Shown in pieces: positions 25,223 to 38,511 of a stretch of DNA of 64,000 nucleotides. Made by a program: the position numbers and the translations under genes. Every line of letters starts with the position of its first letter. The first letter of the stretch is position 1. The DNA comes from Panorpa germanica (lineage: Eukaryota > Arthropoda > Insecta > Mecoptera > Panorpidae), in contig OY783205.1 in assembly GCA_963678705.1 (NCBI GenBank), forward strand, positions 8,184,001 to 8,248,000. Direction: 5' to 3'. A model generated the notes under the pieces. It was not told where the DNA came from. It searched no databases and saw only the letters and a program-made list of their open reading frames with translations.

Positions 25223-25934
25223 TTTAAAGTTAGAAAAGGCTGCAACTATTTCTCAGCAATATCCTTACCAACAATTGTTAGGTGCTTTAATGTACTTATG
25301 TGTACTCACAAGATCAGATATTGCTTTTGCAGTTAGTTTTCTAAGTCAATATAATAATTGTTACAGTGAGATTCATTGGAAACATCTAAAACGGGTCTTG
25401 AAATATTTAAATAAAACTAAACATTATGGATTAAAATATGTCAAAAGTAATTGTAATTTATTAGGGTATGTTGATGCTGATTGGGCATTATGCTCAATTG
25501 ACAGAAGGTCATATACGGGTTTTGTTTTTAAGATGTCTGGATGTGCAATATCATACGAGTGTAGAAAACAAAAAACAGTTGCCTTGTCCAGCACCGAGGC
25601 TGAATACATGGCCCTGTCAGAAGCATGTAAGGAAGCAATTTACTTAAAAAATCTTGTTTGTGAAATAATGAAAACTAAAATTGAAAATGTACCAGTTACT
25701 TTATTAAGTGATAACCAAAGTTCACAAAAGTTAGCATCTAATCCTTTATACCATAGAAGAACAAAACACATTGATGTTCGGCATCATTTCATTAGAGAAT
25801 GTGTCACTAAAAATTTGGTACAAATATCTTATTTGCCTACTAACGATATGCCAGCTCATGTGTTAACCAAAAGTCTTTGTCATGTAAAACATTATAAATT
25901 CATAAATAGTATAGGGTTGACACAAATAAAATAA
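25212..25934 (+). pseudogene. copia RT C-terminus and RNase H
   Basis: The last pol segment, in the +1 frame relative to the preceding one. It contains YLCVLTRSDIAFAVSFLSQY (RT thumb/connection) and the Ty1/copia RNase H: GYVDADWA, RRSYTGFVFK, ALSSTEAEYMALSEACKEA, LLSDNQSSQKL and RTKHIDVRHHFIRE. The catalytic Asp, Glu and Asp positions all look intact. It ends about 100 bp before the 3' LTR. Confidence 0.93.
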
Positions 25935-26021
25935 GTATAAATATATGTTTATAAAAATAGTTAAATATAATTTTATGTATTGTTCTAAAACTGTGTAACT
26001 TTAAAGTAGATATTATTTGTA

Positions 26022-26031
26022 TAAGTGGGGG
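26022..26031 (+). promoter_or_regulatory. copia polypurine tract
   Basis: A purine stretch ending in GGGGG stands directly before the 3' LTR (AAGTGGGGG then TGTTATTTTG). This is the expected plus-strand primer position. Confidence 0.75.
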
Positions 26032-26185
26032 TGTTATTTTGAATTAAACATTATTCCAATTCGGACTACAGTCTATGGTAGTATAAAAATAATTTGTAAC
26101 ACTAGCGCCATCTGCCATTGTATATGTCAACCTAAGTTTGTAATAATAAAACAGTCTCTGCTAAACCGCTTCACGAGTTTCATTA
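26032..26185 (+). repeat. copia 3' LTR (154 bp)
   Basis: Second LTR copy, same length as the first, two differences. It ends CATTA, directly followed by the second GAAAG target-site copy and by array sequence. Confidence 0.9.
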
Positions 26186-27542
26186 GAAAGTATTAGTGAA
26201 CCTTATCCAAAAATCGGGCAACAATCTTCAAAAATATATTCGAAAGCTCAAGGGAATACCACTCGAAAAGTTGGTAGTAATAAATCAAAAAGAAATCTTA
26301 ATACTGAAATATTAAACGACAAAGATTCAGGACTTGTAGAAAATGTAACTAATCTTTAAGAAAACGATGAAATTCAAAACAAAACTTGTTTGAAATTAGT
26401 TGAAAATGAACAGTCTTTTGGTAAATTGAACTATAGTTCAGAGATTTCTTCACCGCATATTAGGAATCAATCAAAATCGTCAACAATTACGATTGAAATG
26501 GAAAATAATACTGATAAATCTTTAGAAAATGAAAGTAAAAAAATTGTAGCTTACAGTAAGCGTTTTAGGTCACTAATAATGCCAGGTCATGATGTTAACG
26601 TCGCCTTTGGTCCACCAACGTTTACAGAATTACTTGCCGCAGAGATATTTATTATTCGCTTAAAAAAACCCATATGTATTGCCAAAGCATAACCACTTAA
26701 CGAACTTACTAATATTACATTACCATAAACTATATTTACATGTAGGGCTCAATACGTTACATTATCTCTTACGATCTAAATTCTAGATAATATCCGCCAG
26801 AAGTAAAATTCGACAAGTGTTACGACTATGCACTATTTGCACAAAACTACGAGCAACTACATCTACTCCTGTCATGGGTGACTTACCAGCTGCTAGAGTC
26901 ACATACCATCGACCATTTTTACATGTTGGTATTAATTTTGCTGGACCCTTTTCCATTAAAGAACTACTCACAGTTCAAATTTTAGTGGACTCTAGGAAAG
27001 TGAAGTTAAAAGTGCCAAATATCATCTCCAACAAGTAATTGGTACACGACCACTTACATTTGAAGAACTCACAACAATTTTTGCTAGAATAGAAGCAATT
27101 ATGAACAGTCGCCTTTGAGTACATTTGCCTGCATCACCAGATGATCCACATCCCTTATCCTCCTAGTCACTTTCTTACTGGTTCGTCATTATGTCTTCCT
27201 CTTGAGGAAATTCTGTTAAATAGAAACCCAAATCATTTACAGCGTTGGGAATTAATCAAACAAATTAGACAGGATTTTGCAAATAAATGGATCCGAGAAT
27301 ATCTCAATACTCTACACCAACGACACAAATGGCAATCCGTCTCTGACAATTTAAAATTGGATGACCTTGTATGGATAAAGGATAATAATATTTCACCATT
27401 CGAATGGCCATTGGCACGTGTCCAGGAAACTCATCCTGGTCCTGACGATCATGTTCGTGTTGTTACATTAAAAACCGCTCATGGCATTTATAAACGACCA
27501 GTATCGAAGCTAATCAAATTAAATTTTGAAATTCTTGCATAA

Positions 27543-30500
27543 TGTAATACTTTAAATTAAACATAATTCAAATGAGAAAGAAAGTGTTTGTAAACCTTAT
27601 CCAAAAATCGGGCAACAATCTTCAAAAATATATTCGAAAGCTCAAGGGAATACCACTCGAAAAGTTGGTAGTAATAAATCAAAAAGAAATCTTAATACTG
27701 AAATATTAAACGACAAAGATTCAGGACTTGTAGAAAATGTATTTAATCTTTAAGAAAACGATGAAATTCAAAACGAAACTTGTTTGAAATTAGTTGAAAA
27801 TGAACAGTCTTTTGGTAAATTAAACTATAGTTCAGAGATTTCTTCACCGCATATTAGGAATCAATCAAATTCGTCAACAATTACGATTGAAATGGAAAAT
27901 AATACTGATAAATCTTTAGGAAATGAAAGTAAAGAAATTATTAAAATACTAAACATAGAAAGAAAAATTGAATCTGCTAACAATGATCCTGGCGACAATA
28001 TTTTGGAATGTAACGAAGTCTCAAATACTAAGACTCAATCAGAGTTGATTGTAGATGGAAATTTTTGTTCTGAAGAACAAGGAAAAGATGGAGAATATGC
28101 AACGCAAACTGATATCAATTACACGAATGTCGACAGTTTTTCAGATATGCCTCCATTAGTTCCAATTGTAGAAAAAAATAAACTTACAAAAAGGAAGTGT
28201 CATCTTTTAAATATATCTCAATCAAATTTAGAAGATGATTCTTCTCCTTTAATTGTTCGTTTTCCAAAATATGATGCAGTATTTAAAAGACAAGTTGATT
28301 GGAGTGGTAATACTCCGCCTGTAGTTGATCCAATTTCAACGATAAGTCATCCAATTTCAAACCAATTATTTGCGCAAGAACATGCAGTTTCCTCAGACTT
28401 TAACGTGGATGTATTTGGAATGGATCCTTTTCAAAAGCAAATAAATGATGGCAATATTAAAAGGCAAGTTATATCTACTGCTGGTAATTTTTATAAGTCC
28501 ACTTCTCTTCCACTTGACCACACTGCTTCCCTAAGTAGAACTTTGAGAGGTAGTAACATCTTTGCAAATAATTCAGAAAGTAGTAGTGCTTACCACAACG
28601 TTTTATTAGCGAATAATAAACCAGTTGTCAATGCCATTTCTAATGAGAAGCAAGGTGTTAGTGAGAATTCCTTGCAAAATAATGGCGCTGTCAATGTAAA
28701 ATATCTTGAAGGTGTTCAAGTAATGCAAGTTGTTTATCGAGACAAAAATTCTCGACTACAAATGTCAGCAAGGTTGTTCCTAGAATCTACGTATTTTCAT
28801 TGTATAGATATAGGAGCCGAACAGATCTCGTCTACTCGATGGGCTACAAATATTTTTAGAACTTCTTGGTGCAGTTTTTTTAACAAAATTGCTTCTTCAT
28901 GTACATAACATTCTAAAGCCAACATTGAATAATATTTAAGTATACGCCTTTACTGATTCTTCCGTTGTGTTGTCATGGCTGAAGGTCCCACCACATAAGC
29001 TTTGTTGGACAACATAATACCGAACTAACATTGCCTGAGCTTAAACAAGTAAAAATCAGTTCAAATCTGTGTACGGACAAACTTGTGTCAAACGTATACT
29101 CAACTCTACTGGAAAACCAGTCAAATTATTGTAAATTACTTCGTATTGTAGCTTACAGTAAGCGTTTTAGGTCACTAATAATACCAGGTCATGATGTTAA
29201 CGTCGCCTTTGGTCCACCAACATTCACAGAATTACTTGCCGCAGAGATATTTATTATTCGCTTAGCACAACAGGATCATTTTAGTAATGATAGAAATATC
29301 AAGCTCGGTCGTCAATTCCGCACCATATTAATCTCTCTATCTCCATGTTTTGATTACAATGGGCTATTAGTTGTCGGCGGACGTCTCGAAAATTCAGAGT
29401 TAACCTCTGCAGCAAAACACCCATATCTATTGCCAAAGCATAACCATTTAACGAACTTACTAATATTACATTACCATAAACTATATTTACATGTAGGGCT
29501 CAATAGGTTACATTAACTTTTACGATCTAAATTCTGGATAATATCCGCCAGAAGTAAAATTCAAAAAGTCTTACGACTATGCACTATTTGCACAAAATTA
29601 CGAGCAACTACATCTACTCCTGTCATGGGTGACTTACCAGCTGCTAGAGTCACATACCATAGACCATTTTTACATGTTGGTATTGATTTTGCTGGACCCT
29701 TTTCCAATAAGGAACCTCGCATCCGAAATGCTCATATATCAAAAGTATATTTGTGTCTTTTTATATGTATGTCCATAAAAGCTGTTTACCTCGAAGTTAC
29801 TTCTGGAATCTCTTCTGACTTATTTCTCGCATCATTCGATCGGTTTACATCACGACGAGGCCTATGCTCTGATATTTACACTGATTGCGGCAGTTTTCAT
29901 TGGTGCAAACCGATATTTAAAAGAAGTCAAAACATGTGTGCAAATTAAGTCTTCATTAGAAGGGATAAATGGCATTTTAACCCTCCTCACAGTCCAAATT
30001 TTAGTGGACTCTAGGAAAGTGGAGTTAAAAGTGCCAAATATCATCTCCTACGAGTAATTAGTACACGACCACTTACATTTGAAGAACTCACAACAATTTT
30101 TGCCAGAATAAAAGCAATTATGAACATTCGCCTTTCAGTACATTTGCCTGCATCACCAGATGATATACATCCCTTATCTCCTAGTCACTTTCTTATTGGT
30201 TCGTCATTATGTCTTCCTCCTGAGGAAATTCTGTTAAATAGAAACCCAAATCATTTACAGCGTTGGGAATTAATCAAACAAATTAGACAGGATTTTGCAA
30301 ATAGATGAATCCGAGAATATCTCAATACTCTACACCAACGACACAAAAGGCAAATTGTCTCTGACAATTTAAAATTGGATGACCTTGTATGAATAAAGTA
30401 TAATAATATTTCACCATTCGAATGGCCATTGGCACGTGTCCAGGAAACTCATCCAGGTCCTGACGGTCATGTTCGTGTTGTTACATTAAAAACCGCTCAT

Positions 30501-30560
30501 AACATTTATAAACGACCAGTATCGAAGCTAATCAAATTAAATTTTGAAATTCTTGCATAA
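27543..30560 (+). repeat. Array monomer M10, long type (L), 3018 bp
   Basis: Uninterrupted 374-codon unknown ORF at 27784-28908, integrase fragments at 29031-29516 and 29625-29948, and a C-terminal fragment at 30120-30308. It corresponds to M5, 17700 bp downstream. Confidence 0.9.
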
Positions 30561-33500
30561 TGTATACTTCAAATTAAACATAATTCAAATGAGAAAGAAA
30601 GTATTAGTGAACCTTATCCAAAAATCGGGCAACAATCTTCAAAAATATATTCGAAAGCTCACGGGAATACCACTCAAAAAGTTGGTAGTAATAAATCAAA
30701 AAGAAATCTTAATACTGAAATTTTAAACGACAAAGATTCAGGACTTGTATAAAATGTAAATAATCTTCAAGAAAACGATGAAATTCAAAACGAAACTTGT
30801 TTGAAATTAGTTGAAAATGAACAGTCTTTTGGTAAATTGAACTATAGTTCAGAGATTTCTTCACCGCATATTAGGAATCAATCAAATTCGTCAGCAATTA
30901 CGATTGAAATGGAAAATAATACTGATAAATCTTTAGGAAATGAAAGTAAAGGAATTACTAAAATACTAAACATAGAAAGAAAAATTGAATCTGCTAACAA
31001 TGATCCTGGCGACAATATTTTAGAATGTAACAAAGTCTCAAATACTAAGACTCAATCAGAGTTGATTGTAGATGGAAATTTTTATTCTGAAGAACAAGGT
31101 AAAGATGGAGAATATGCAACGCAAACTGATATCAATTACACGAATGTCGACAGTTTTTCAGATATGCCTCCATTAGTTCCAATTGTAGAAAAAAATAAAC
31201 TTACAAAAAGGAAGTGTCATCTTTTAAATATATCTCAATCAAATTTAGAAGATGATTCTTCTCCTTTAATTGTTCGTTTTCCAAAATATGATGCAGTATT
31301 TAAAAGACAAGTTGATTGGAGTGGTAATACTCCGCCTGTAGTTAATCCAATTTCAACGATAAGTCATCCAATTTCAAACCAATTATTTGCGCAAGAACAT
31401 GCAGTTTCCTCAGACTTTAACGTGGATGTATTTGGAATGGATCCTTTTCAAAAGCAAATAAATGATGGCAATATTAAAAGGCAAGTTATATCTACTGCTG
31501 GTAATTTTTATAAGTCCACTTCTCTTCCACTTGACCACACTGCTTCCCTAAGTAGAACTTTGAGAGGTAGTAACATCTTTGCAAATAATTCAGAAAGTAG
31601 TAGTGCTTACCACAACGTTTTATTAGCGAATAATAAACCTGTTGTCAATGCCATTTCTAATGAGAAGCAAGGTGTTAGTGAGAATTCCTTGCAAAATAAT
31701 GGCGCTGTCAATGTAAAATATCTTGAAGGTGTTCAAGTAATGCAAGTTATTTATCGAGACAAAAATTCTCGACTACAAATGTCAGCAAGGTTGTTCCTAG
31801 AATCAACGAATTTTCATTGTATAGATATAGGAGCCGAACAGATCTCGTCTACTCGATGGGCCACAAATATTTTTAGAACTTCTTGGTGCAGTTTTTTTAA
31901 CAAAATTGCTTCTTCATGTACATAACATTCTAAAGCCAACATTGAATAATATTTAAGTATACGCCTTTACTGATTCTTCCGTTGTGTTGTCATGGCTGAA
32001 GGTCCCACCACATAAGCTTTGTTGGACAACATAATACCGAACTAACATTGCCTGAGCTTAAACAAGTAAAAATCAGTTCAAATCTGTGTACGGACAAACT
32101 TGTGTCAAACGTATACTCAACTCTACTGGAAAACCAGTCAAATTATTGTAAATTACTTCGTATTGTAGCTTACAGTAAGCGTTTTAGGTCACTAATAATA
32201 CCAGGTCATGATGTTAACGTCGCCTTTGGTCCACCAACATTCACAGAATTACTTGCCGCAGAGATATTTATTATTCGCTTAGCACAACAGGATCATTTTA
32301 GTAACGATATTAGAAATATCAAGCTCGGTCGTCAATTCCGCACCATATTATTCTCTCTATCTCCATGTCTCGATCACAATGGGCTATTAGTTGTCGGCGG
32401 ACGTCTCGAAAATTCAGAGTTAACCTCTGCAGCAAAACACCCATATCTATTGCCAAAGCATAACCATTTAACGAACTTACTAATATTACATTACCATAAA
32501 CTATATTTACATGTAGGGCTCAATACGTTACATTAACTTTTACGATCTAAATTCTGGATAATATCCGCCAGAAGTAAAATTCAAAAAGTCTTACGACTAT
32601 GCACTATTTGCACAAAATTACGAGCAACTACATCTACTCCTGTCATGGGTGACTTACCAGCTGCTAGAGTCACATACCATCGACCATTTTTACATGTTGG
32701 TATTGATTTTGCTGGACCCTTTTCCAATAAGGAACCTCGCATCCGAAATGCTCATATATCAAAAGTATATTTGTGTCTTTTTATATGTATGTCCATAAAA
32801 GCTGTTCACCTCGAAGTTACTTCTGGAATCTCTTCTGACTTATTTCTCGCATCATTCGATCGGTTTACATCACGACGAGGCCTATGCTCTGATATTTATA
32901 CTGATTGCGGCAGTTTTCATTAGTGCAAACCGATATTTAAAAGAAGTCAAAACATGTGTGCAAATTAAGTCTTCATTAGAAGGGATAAATGGCATTTTAA
33001 CCCTCCTCACAGTCCAAATTTTAGGGGACTCTAGGAAAGTGGAGTTAAAAGTGCCAAATATCATCCCCAACGAGTAATTGGTACACGACCACTTACATTT
33101 GAAGAACTCACAACAATTTTTGCCAGAATAGAAGCAATTACGAACAGTCGCCTTTCAGTACATTTGCCTGCATCACCAGATGATCCACATCCCTTATCTC
33201 CTAGTCACTTTCTTATTGGTTCGTCATTATGTCTTCCTTCTAAGGAAATTCTGTTAAATAGAAACTCAAATCATTTACAGCGTTGGGAATTAATCAAACA
33301 AATTAGACAGGATTTTGCAAATAGATGGATCCGAGAAGATCTCAATACTCTACACCAACGACACAATTGGCAAATTGTGTCTGACAATTTAAAATTGGAT
33401 GACCTTGTATAAATAAAGGATAATAATATTTTACTATTCGAATGGCCATTGGCACGTGTCCAGGAAACTCATCCAGGTCCTGACGGTCATGTTCGTGTTG

Positions 33501-33580
33501 TTACATTAAAAACCGCTCATAACATTTATAAACGACCAGTATCGAAGCTAATCAAATTAAATTTTGAAATTCTTGCATAA
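30561..33580 (+). repeat. Array monomer M11, long type (L), 3020 bp
   Basis: 374-codon unknown ORF at 30801-31925, integrase fragments at 32048-32536 and 32645-32923, and a C-terminal fragment at 33164-33412 ending in TAA within the DLVW segment. Confidence 0.9.
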
Positions 33581-36500
33581 TGTATACTTCAAATTAAACA
33601 TAATTTAAATGAGAAAGAAAGTATTAGTGAACCTTATCTAAAAATCGGGCAACAATCTTCAAAAATATATTCGAAAGCTCACGGGAATACCACTCAAAAA
33701 GTTGGTAGTAATAAATCAAAAAGAAATATTAATACTCAAATTTTAAACGACAAAGATTCAGGACTTGTATAAAATGTAACTAATCTTCAAGAAAACGATG
33801 AAATTCAAAACGAAACTTGTTTGAAATTAGTTGAAAATGAACAGTCTTTTGGTAAATTGAACTATAGTTCAGAGATTTCTTCACCGCATATTAGGAATCA
33901 ATCAAATTCGTCAGCAATTACGATTGAAATGGAAAATAATACTGATAAATCTTTAGGAAATGAAAGTAAAGGAATTACTAAAATACTAAACATAGAAAGA
34001 AAAATTGAATCTGCTAACAATGATCCTGGCGACAATATTTTGAAATGTAACGAAGTCTCAAATACTAAGACTCAATCAGAGTTGATTGTTGATGGAAATT
34101 TTTGTTCTGAAGAACAAGGAAAAGATGGAGAATATGCAACGCAAACTGATATCAATTACACGAATGTCGACAGTTTTTCAGATATGCCTCCATTAGTTCC
34201 AATTTTAGAAAAAAATAAACTTACAAAAAGGAAGTGTCATCTTTTAAATATATCTCAATCAAATTTAGAAGATGATTCTTCTCCTTTAATTGTTCGTTTT
34301 CCAAAATATGATGCAGTATTTAAAAGACAAGTTGATTGGAGTGGTAATACTCCGCCTGTAGTTGATCCAATTTCAACGATAAGTCATCCAATTTCAAACC
34401 AATTATTTGCGCAAGAACATGCAGTTTCCTCAGACTTTAACTTGGATGTATTTGGAATGGATCCTTTTCAAAAGCAAATAAATGATGGCAATATTAAAAG
34501 GCAAGTTATATCTACTGGTGGTAATTTTTATAAGTCCACTTCTCTTCCACTTGACCACACTGCTTCCCTAAGTAGAACTTTGAGAGGTAGTAACATCTTT
34601 GCAAATAATTCAGAAAGTAGTAGTGCTTACCACAACGTTTTATTAGCGAATAATAAACCTGTTGTCAATGCCATTTCTAATGAGAAGCAAGGTGTTAGTG
34701 AGAATTCCTTGCAAAATAATGGCGCTGTCAATGTAAAATATTTTGAAGGTGTTCAAGTAATGCAAGTTATTTATCGAGACAAAAATTCTCGACTACAAAT
34801 GTCAGAAAGGTTGTTCCTAGAATCAACGAATTTTCATTGTATAGATATAGGAGCCGAACAGATCTCGTCTACTCGATGGGCCACAAATATTTTTAGAACT
34901 TCTTGGTGCAGTTTTTTTAACAAAATTGCTTCTTCATGTACATAACATTCTAAAGCCAACATTGAATAATATTTAAGTATACGCCTTTACTGATTCTTCC
35001 GTTGTGTTGTCATGGCTGAAGGTCCCACCACATAAGCTTTGTTGGACAACATAATACCGAACTAATATTGCCTGAGCTTAAACAAGTAAAAATCAGTTCA
35101 AAGTTCTGTGAAAGTTCAGTTGAAAGTTCTGTGTACGGACAAACTTGTGTCAAACGTATTCTTAACTCTACTGGAAAACCAGTCAAATTATTGTAAATTA
35201 CTTCGTATTGTAGCTTACAGTAAGCGTTTTAGGTCACTAATAATACCAGGTCATGATGTTAACGTCGCCTTTGGTCCACCAACATTCACAGAATTACTTG
35301 CCGCAGAGATATTTATTATTCGCTTAGCACAACAGGATCATTTTAGTAATGATATTAGAAATATCAAGCTCGGTCGTCAATTCCGCACCATATTATTCTC
35401 TCTATCTCCATGTCTCGATCACAATGGGCTATTAGTTGTCGGCGGACGTCTTGAAAATTCAGAGTTAACCTCTGCAGCAAAACACCCATATCTATTGCCA
35501 AAGCATAACCATTTAACGAACTTACTAATATTACATTACCATAAACTATATTTACATGTAGGGCTCAATACGTTACTTTAACTTTTACGATCTAAATTCT
35601 GGATAATATCCGCCAGAAGTAAAATTCAAAAAGTCTTACGACTATGCACTATTTGCACAAAATTACGAGCAACTACATCTACTCCTGTCATGGGTGACTT
35701 ACCAGCTGCTAGAGTCACATACCATCGACCATTTTTACATGTTGGTATTGATTTTGCTGGACCCTTTTCCAATAAGGAACCTCGCATCCGAAATGCTTAT
35801 ATATCAAAAGTATATTTGTGTCTTTTTATATGTATGTCCATAAAAGCTGTTCACCTCGAAGTTACTTCTGGAATCTCTTCTGACTTATTTCTTGCATCAT
35901 TCGATCGGTTTACATCACGACGAGGCCTATGCTCTGATATTTATACTGATTGCGGCAGTTTTCATTAGTGCAAACCGATATTTAAAAGAAGTCAAAACAT
36001 GTGTGCAAATTAAGTCTTCATTAGAGGGGATAAATGGCATTTTAACCCTCCTCACAGTTTAAATTTTAGGGGACTCTAGGAAAGTGGAGTTAAAAGTGCC
36101 AAATATCATCCCCAACGAGTAATTGGTACACGACCACTTACATTTGAAGAACTCACAACAATTTTTGCCAGAATAGAAGCAATTACGAACAGTCGCCTTT
36201 TAGTACATTTGCCTGCATCACCAGATGATCCACATCCCCTATCTCCTAGTCACTTTCTTATTGGTTCGTCATTATGTCTTCCTTCTAAGGAAATTCTGTT
36301 AAATAGAAACCCAAATCATTTACAGCGTTGGGAATTAATCAAACAAATTAGACAGGATTTTGCAAATAGATGGATCCGAGAAGATCTCAATACTCTACAC
36401 CAACGACACAAATGTCAATCCGTCTCTGACAATATAAAAATTGGATGACCTTGTATGGATAAAGGATAATATTATTTCACCATTCGAATGGCCATTGGCA

Positions 36501-36626
36501 CGTGTCCAGGAAACTCATCCAGGTCCTGACGGTCATGTTCGTGTTGTTACATTAAAAACCGCTCATGGCATTTATAAACGACCAGAATCGAAGCTAATTA
36601 AATTAAATGTTGAAATTCTTGCATAA
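33581..36626 (+). repeat. Array monomer M12, long type with local microduplication, 3046 bp
   Basis: The longest monomer. About 27 extra bases lie at 35099-35130, where a short AAAGTTCTGTG-like segment is repeated with a related AAAGTTCAGTTG segment between the copies. 374-codon unknown ORF at 33821-34945, integrase fragments at 35108-35581 and 35690-35968, C-terminal fragments at 36209-36448 and 36441-36626. Confidence 0.89.
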
Positions 36627-38511
36627 TGTAATATTTCAAATTAAACATAATTCAAATGAGAAAGAAAGTGTTTGTAAACCTTATCCAAAAATCGGGCAAC
36701 AATCTTCAAAAATATATTCGAAAGCTCAAGGGAATACCACTCGAAAAGTTGGTAGTAATAAATCAAAAAGAAATCTAAATACTGAAATATTAAACGACAA
36801 AGATTCAGGACATGTAGAAAATGTATATAATCTTTAAGAAAACGATGAAACTCAAAACGAAACTTGTTTGAAATTAGTTGAAAATGAACAGTCTTTTGGT
36901 AAATTAAACTATAGTTCAGAGATTTCTTCACCGCATATTAAGAATCAATCAAATTCGTCAACAATTACGATTGAAATGGAAAATAATACTGATAAATCAT
37001 TAGGAAATGAAAGTAAAGAAATTACTAAAATACTGAACATAGAAAGAGATATTGAATCTGCTAACAATGATCCTGGCGACAATATTTTGGAATGTAACGA
37101 AGTCTCAAATACTAAGACTTAATAACATACATACATTCTAATGCTAAAATTGAATAATATTCAAGTATACGCCTTTACTGATTCTTCCGTTGTGTTGTCA
37201 TGGCTAAAGGTCCCACCACATAAGCTTTGTTGGACAACATAATACCGAACTAACATTGCCTGAGCTTAAACAAGTAAAAATCAGTTTAAATCTGTGTTCG
37301 GACAAACTTGTGTCAAATGTATTCTTAACTCTACTGGAAAACCAGTCAAATTATTGTAAGTTACTTCGTATTGTAGCTTACAGTAAGCGTTTTAGGTCAC
37401 TAATAATGCCAGGTCATGATGTTAACGTCGCCTTTGGTCCACCAACGTTCACAGAATTAATTGCCGCAGAGATATTTATTATTCGCTTAGCACAACAGGA
37501 TCATGTTAGTGATGATATTAGAAATATCAAGCTCGGTCGTCAATTCCGCACCATATTAATCTCTCTATCTCCATGTCTCGATCACAATGGGCTATTAGTT
37601 GTCGGCGGACGTCTCGAATATACAGAGTTAACCTCTGCAGCAAAACACCTATATCTATTGCCAAAGCATAATCATTTAACGAACTTACTATTATTACATT
37701 ACCATAAACTATATTTACATGTAGGGCTCAATACGTTACATTATCTTTTACGATATAAATTCAAGATAATATCCGCCAGAAGTAAAATTCAAAAAGTCTT
37801 ACGACTATGCACTATTAGCACAAAATTACAAGCAACTACATCTACTCCTGTCATGGGTGACTTACCAGCTGCTAGAGTCACATACCATCGACCAATTTTA
37901 CATGTTGGAATTGATTTTGCTAGACCCTTTGCATTAAAGAACTTCTCACAGCCAAATTTTGGTGGACTCTAGGAAAGTGGAGTTAAAAGTGCCAAATATT
38001 ATCTCCCAACGAGTAATTAGTACACGACCACTTACATTTGAAGAACTCACAACAATTTTTGCAAGAATAGAAGCAATCATAAACAGTCGCCTTTTAGTAC
38101 ATTTGCCTGCATCACCAGATGATCCACATCCCTTATCTCATAGTCACTTTCTTATTGGTTCGTCATTATGTCTTCCTTCTGAGGAAATTCTGTTAAGTAG
38201 AAACCCAAATCATTTACAGCGTTGGGAATTAATCAAACAAATTAGACAGGATTTTGCAAATAGATGGATCCGAGAATACTCTACACCAACGACACAAATG
38301 GCAATCCGTCTCTGACAATTTAAAATTGGATGACCTTGTATGGATAAAGGATAATATTATTACATCATTCGAATGGCCATTGGCACGTGTCCAGGAAACT
38401 CATCCAGGTCCTGACGGTTATGTTCGTGTTGTTACATTAAAAACCGCTCATGGCATTTATAAACGACCAGTATCGAAGCTAATCAAATTAAATTTTAAAA
38501 TTCTTGCATAA
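36627..38511 (+). repeat. Array monomer M13, doubly deleted, 1885 bp
   Basis: Different deletions from the S type. The unknown region is cut at about 37120-37130 and rejoins shortly before the RNase H motif (near 37150). The integrase core is lost near 37930-37945. Open stretches: 36868-37122, 37256-37972 (239 codons, integrase N-terminal part), 37959-38315 and 38254-38511. Confidence 0.87.

Larger units (their letters stand above)
21752..26185 (+). mobile_element. Ty1/copia LTR retrotransposon, 4434 bp, recently inserted, pol broken
   Basis: Two 154-bp LTRs (21752-21905 and 26032-26185) differ at two positions. GAAAG stands on both sides (21747-21751 and 26186-26190) as a 5-bp target duplication, and uninserted monomers show one GAAAG there. 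A primer site follows the left LTR directly and a purine tract precedes the right one. Internal order is gag, protease, integrase, RT, RNase H, which defines Ty1/copia. The coding region is interrupted by a frame change at a T7 run, a TAA in integrase and a second frame change after the RT, so it should not make a full polyprotein. It lies in the same orientation as the array. Confidence 0.95.
21711..27542 (+). repeat. Array monomer M9, short type, split by the copia insertion
   Basis: The monomer is 21711-21751 plus 26186-27542. Without the insert and one target-site copy it is 1393 bp, 153 bp less than M1 and M4. The missing 153 bp correspond to a third deletion near 26660 within the integrase N-terminal part. 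The fused open stretch is 26390-26692, an integrase piece lies at 26817-27038, and the DUF5641-like end at 27141-27542. M9-M10-M11 repeat the S-L-L order, offset 17700 bp from M4-M5-M6. Confidence 0.87.
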
